From Purpureocillium takamizusanense (taxonomy: Eukaryota > Ascomycota > Sordariomycetes > Hypocreales > Ophiocordycipitaceae): 64,000 nt of DNA. A model generated the notes under the pieces. That model was not told where the DNA came from. It worked only from the letters and a program-made list of their open reading frames with translations, and did not search any database. A program made the translations under genes and the position numbers. The stretch spans positions 1-64,000 of the forward strand of contig NC_063077.1 of assembly GCF_022605165.1 (NCBI RefSeq), given 5' to 3'. Each line of letters begins with the position of its first letter. Within the stretch, counting starts at the first letter, position 1. This document shows positions 60,736 to 64,000 of this stretch, in pieces.

Positions 60736-61246
60736 ATGATTAGGACCCAGCCTTTGAGACAGTTTATTGATCTAAAATGGCCGTTTTTAAATTGCCAAGT
60801 CCCAGCGTGTGGTTCAATTCTGAGGAGCCATGAGATAGGTTCTGTGCGAGGTTTGCGGCACGTGTGTTGCACTTAATGTACGCGAAGGAAGCTTGCTTGG
60901 CGGATTGGGGCAGGGATCATACATATCTCTCTGCAACTTCAGATCCAAGAGCTTATTCCGACATTGAATCGACATTGTTGGTTCATATTTCAACGCTCCT
61001 CGGGTAGTTTGAGCAGACTCAGGCTTCCCTCAAATGTGTGCAGACTGACCAAGGTCGCTTGGCCGTTTTAGGTCAATCCCACGAAGAGTTTCTGGGCTAT
61101 GTCAATCGGGCCGGGACTGCCGCTACGTCAAAGTTGCTGGACCACCCATCTCGTCATGGAAGCATGCGCATCAATTTCGTCACTTCTAGCCTTACAGAAG
61201 CGAAAGCACACTCAAACCCACATATATCGCCGCGATCCCGTGCCAA
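60736..61246. other. Convergent 3' flanks of P450 2 and P450 3
   Basis: 511 bases between convergent genes. No coding or structural signal seen. Confidence 0.5.
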
Positions 61247-62947
61247 CTACTGTCTCGCCTTGAAAAGAACCTCGGCGGTTGGATCAGGTAGAATGGCTAG
61301 CCCAAAATGCTGCTGCTTGGGCTTCAGCTCCCCAGGCTTCAGCTTCACGTCGTAGTGGCGGAGAATGTACGCCAGCACCACTTTGATCTCCGCGCTGGCA
61401 AAGAAGCGGCCTGGGCAAGCCCAAATCCCGTGCCCAAAGTTGATGTTGTCAATGCCAGTGGTCGCATGCTGGAACTTGTGCTCATTTCCAGGCGTTTCTC
61501 GTAGCTTCGAGAAGCGGAAAGGCTGAAATTCCGCAGGGTTTGGATAGAGCTCTGGATTTTGGTTGATGGCATGCGCGTGGATGGTCATACGAGTGCCTTG
61601 CGGAAGTACATGGCCAGTGGAACAGTGGAGTCCGTTGGGATTGGTAACAATACGGGGGATGTTCACTGCGCCAAAGTCAGTCCCCGAGTGAAGGGTCAAT
61701 CGGAAGGGCATTCGGTGTTTGCAATTACCAAGCGATGGAGGCGAAAGCCGCTGCGACTCTTTCGCGAAGCTGTCCAGTCTCTTGAGCTTGGGTAGGTTCA
61801 TCTTGTCGATTCTGCCGTCGGCGGGGACGTGCTGAAGCACCTCCTCTCGCATGAGCTCGACATCCTCCGGGTCGAGCGCCGCTAGATCAAAGATAATGTA
61901 CGACAGGGCATTTGAAAGATTGTAGATTGAAGCAAAGGTCGCGAGAAGCTGGTCTCGGCCAAGCTGCTGCGCGTTCGGCGGCTGAGAGTACTGAGAAATG
62001 AACCACTCGAGCATGTCGCCGCCCGGCACCCTCTTGTCTTTCTTGGCACCAGATCGCTTTTCGGCGATGACGGGGGCTAGTTTCTGTTCGTTGATGGTCC
62101 TTTGCTGCTTTAGAGCCTTCACTTGGGAAAGGAAGGGGGCGACGAAGAAGCGAATGGGCCAAGGAATGAGCCTGAGTACGAGCCAAGCTCGCGAGACGCC
62201 GGCGGTATAGTCAACCGTCGCCTCAACCCATTCTTCCTGTCGGCTCAGAGGCAGCCCGACAAAAGCACGGCCGGACATGATGGAAGCGATCCTCGACATG
62301 GCGTATCTGGGTTTGACGGCGGTCCACTCCTTGCAGGGGCCGATCATCTTGTTCACGGCATATTCGACCTCGGCGGTAAAAGATGCCAAGACCGCAGGAG
62401 TATTCCGAGTCAATACGTTTCGCATGGTGCTGTCAAACTCGTCGGCTTTTGTACCCATGTAGGAGTACTCGCCCAGGAAAACGTCATAGTGGTGCTTCCT
62501 GTGATACGCGTTAGGAGCTGAGCCAAAAGCCGGAAACCCCGTAAAAATGGCATTGAAAAGTACTCACTTGATTGATACATCGGTTTCAGGCAGACCTCTT
62601 ATCGTCTCAATCTCAGAGTCTGGCAAAACAGCCATATCCATGCCAGGAAGAGAGAGCATGAAGGGCTCATTGGGATGCTGGAAGCCAAGTCGGTATTAGG
62701 CCCTGGCGATGGGGAAACCAATGATGACATTGATTGAAGACGAAATTACCTTTTCATGTGCCTCTTCTAGCGTCTCGACGACATTGTTCCCAGTGACCTT
62801 GACGACAGGAAGGTTATGGGGCTTTGGGCGAGACCTCCACAGGTACACCAGGCCCAGCGCGATTACAGCTGCTATAGCGCCCAGTGATACTGGGCTCATC
62901 AGCTGAATGCTTTCAACGTCGTGGAGGAGTCGGTGAATTGCGCCCAT
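61247..62947 (-). CDS. Cytochrome P450 monooxygenase 3 (CYP68/kaurene-oxidase-like)
   Basis: Exons are 62947-62750, 62677-62568, 62498-61729 and 61665-61247 (introns of 72, 69 and 63 bases), 498 residues, phases all matching. The N-terminal anchor is VSLGAIAAVIALGLVYLW. The ExxR motif is ESQR, followed by FQPFRFSKLRE and the heme loop FGHGIWACPGR with FFASAEIK behind it. The pattern is that of the fungal family including gibberellin and indole-alkaloid oxidases. Gliotoxin clusters have two P450s; this third one, absent there, could hydroxylate, cyclise or couple monomers in the final product. It is divergent from the GliK-like gene. The start at 62947 opens the membrane anchor; the frame extends upstream to 63091 without need. 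Confidence 0.9.
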
Positions 62948-63326
62948 TTTCGCTTGGTTTCCGTCAATCAGCAAAGCGATGTGGTTCAATGCAGCAAGAA
63001 GGGAAAGGGGGAAAATGGCCACAAGATGAAGGCTTGTAGGCGAGGTAACAAATGGCGATGAACGGTTTTGTGATTCACCCAGGATAGACACTCATTGAGC
63101 TCTTCAGGGCCCGCGCCTGCTCAGCGCTGTCCGACTCTTGCGGCTGGGCCACTGGACAGGCCTCCGTCGTAGGCGCCGTAAGCATTCTCGGCGGCCGTGA
63201 ACGGCCCAGTGAGTAAAGTAGTCATTATTTGAAGTGACACGCATGGAAGTAGTCGATGATTGCGGTTCTCCAGGATCTCAAATGCCAATGATCACTGATC
63301 TACCAAATACAGCAACACACCTGGCG
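62948..63326. promoter_or_regulatory. Divergent promoter, P450 3 / GliK-like gene
   Basis: About 380 bases between divergent starts. AACGGCCCA at 63200-63208 is a near copy of the cluster motif, with the last CCG changed to CCA. GCGGCCG lies next to it. Confidence 0.4.
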
Positions 63327-64000
63327 ATGACGACTACTTCCGACTCGCCTAGCATGGCCGACACAGTTTGGTACTTTGCCTACGGCTCGAACATGAAGTC
63401 CATCGTTATGGAGCGGCGGGGAATGACGCCTCTCGATGTCAAGCGGCTCGTCATTCCCTCCCACATACTCACGTTTGACATCTTCGGGGTGCCGTACACT
63501 GAGCCGGCCATGGCAAGCATCGCTGAACGCGAGACAATAGCGGCGGGCCAGCAAGCGGGCCGCCCCAGCCAACAGCCTCCGCCACCCGTGCATGGCATCG
63601 GTTACCTCTTGTCAGCGGGCGACTTCAGAAACCTCGTGGTCTCCGAAGGCGCCGGGACGGCTTACACCGAGGTGGAGCTACAGGCTCGGATTCTTGATGC
63701 CAGTGAAGAAGGCGACATGCTTGCGGTCCGCACCCTGGTCGGCCGGTATCCTTTCCGGCCCAATCCACTGCCAAGTGCGCGCTATCTTGTAAGAGGCCGC
63801 AGCTCGCGCGGGACGCTTTACAACGCAGCGAAACGATGCTGACGATGAAGATGCGCAGGGTCTTTTGATTGATGGGGCGCAAGAGCATGGCCTCCCCGAC
63901 TCGTACCGATACTACCTCACATCCCTGCCCAGCTACACAAAGTCTCTGTCCCCGATGGAGGCTCTCGGCGCTCGCATCTTTCTCGGGCTGTGGATGCCCA
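63327..64000 (+). CDS. gliK: Gamma-glutamyl cyclotransferase (GliK-like), partial
   Basis: Exon 1 63327-63788 and exon 2 from 63859 past the window edge (70-base intron; GTAAGA donor, GCTGAC branch point, CAG acceptor). The signature YGSNM of the cyclotransferase fold is seen in WYFAYGSNMKSIV. A GYLLSAGDFRNLVVSEG segment holds the expected acid-rich pocket region, and exon 2 reads HGLPDSYRYYLTSLPSY, as in GliK homologues. In gliotoxin biosynthesis GliK removes the gamma-glutamyl groups from the bis-glutathione adduct. Other in-frame ATGs at 63243 and 63354 are possible starts. The frame also runs on past 63788 into a stop at 63841, which is why the intron is needed. The C-terminus lies beyond the window. 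Confidence 0.88.

Noticed and set aside
42611..64000. NRPS (GliP) or dipeptidase (GliJ) hidden in the cluster
   Set aside because: All stretches between genes are shorter than 1.3 kb and none carries adenylation, thiolation, condensation or peptidase motifs.

Overview
The window is the end of a filamentous ascomycete chromosome. It opens with about 23 copies of the TTAGGG-type telomere repeat (written TAACCC here). Split genes carry short introns of about 45 to 110 bases with GTRNGT donors, CTRAY-like branch points and YAG acceptors. Several blocks bear the marks of repeat-induced point mutation (RIP): CA and TG dinucleotides are nearly absent, TA is very common, and TAA/TAG codons stand where glutamine (CAA/CAG) is expected. 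Gene content points to Pezizomycotina, most likely Sordariomycetes/Hypocreales; the genus is not decided here.

Bases 1-26,990 are a subtelomeric graveyard in which normal-composition stretches alternate with RIP-destroyed blocks. Next to the telomere a very large unrecognised gene (minus strand) keeps one frame for about 1,450 codons and is cut off by the telomere. A second unrecognised RIP-damaged gene follows at 7.3-9.1 kb, then the 3' end of a Tad-like LINE. A possibly intact three-exon membrane protein lies at 11.6-13.0 kb. A full-length NLR-type gene (nucleoside-phosphorylase, NACHT and ankyrin repeats) killed by RIP is at 14.2-18.9 kb. A hAT DNA transposon appears to truncate a Myb/SANT-like gene at 19.5-22.7 kb. 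Minisatellites (24.3-24.5 kb) and a Tc1/mariner remnant (24.9-26.3 kb) complete the block.

Bases 26,990-39,950 hold housekeeping-type paralogues in an unusual place. The 2-oxoglutarate dehydrogenase E1 and dihydrolipoyl succinyltransferase E2 genes are in tandem on the minus strand. A damaged fungal transcription-factor-domain gene, an intact Zn2Cys6 regulator and a tandem GFA-domain (CENP-V-type) zinc protein follow.

From 42,600 to the right edge lies a biosynthetic cluster of the epipolythiodioxopiperazine (ETP, gliotoxin/sirodesmin/verticillin) type. In order it has: an AflR-type Zn2Cys6 regulator, a cytochrome P450, a class I methyltransferase, an MFS exporter, an O-methyltransferase, a GliT-type dithiol oxidase, a GliI-type PLP C-S lyase, a GliG-type glutathione transferase, two more P450s and the start of a GliK-type gamma-glutamyl cyclotransferase. 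In the known pathway a non-ribosomal peptide synthetase makes a diketopiperazine, a P450 oxidises it, GliG adds glutathione, GliK and a dipeptidase trim the adducts, GliI cleaves the C-S bonds and GliT closes the disulfide; methyltransferases tailor the product and the MFS pump exports it. The NRPS (GliP) and dipeptidase (GliJ) are not in the window and probably lie just beyond base 64,000. Three P450s instead of the two in gliotoxin clusters suggest a more elaborate product. A CGG-C-CCG motif recurs in several intergenic regions of the cluster.
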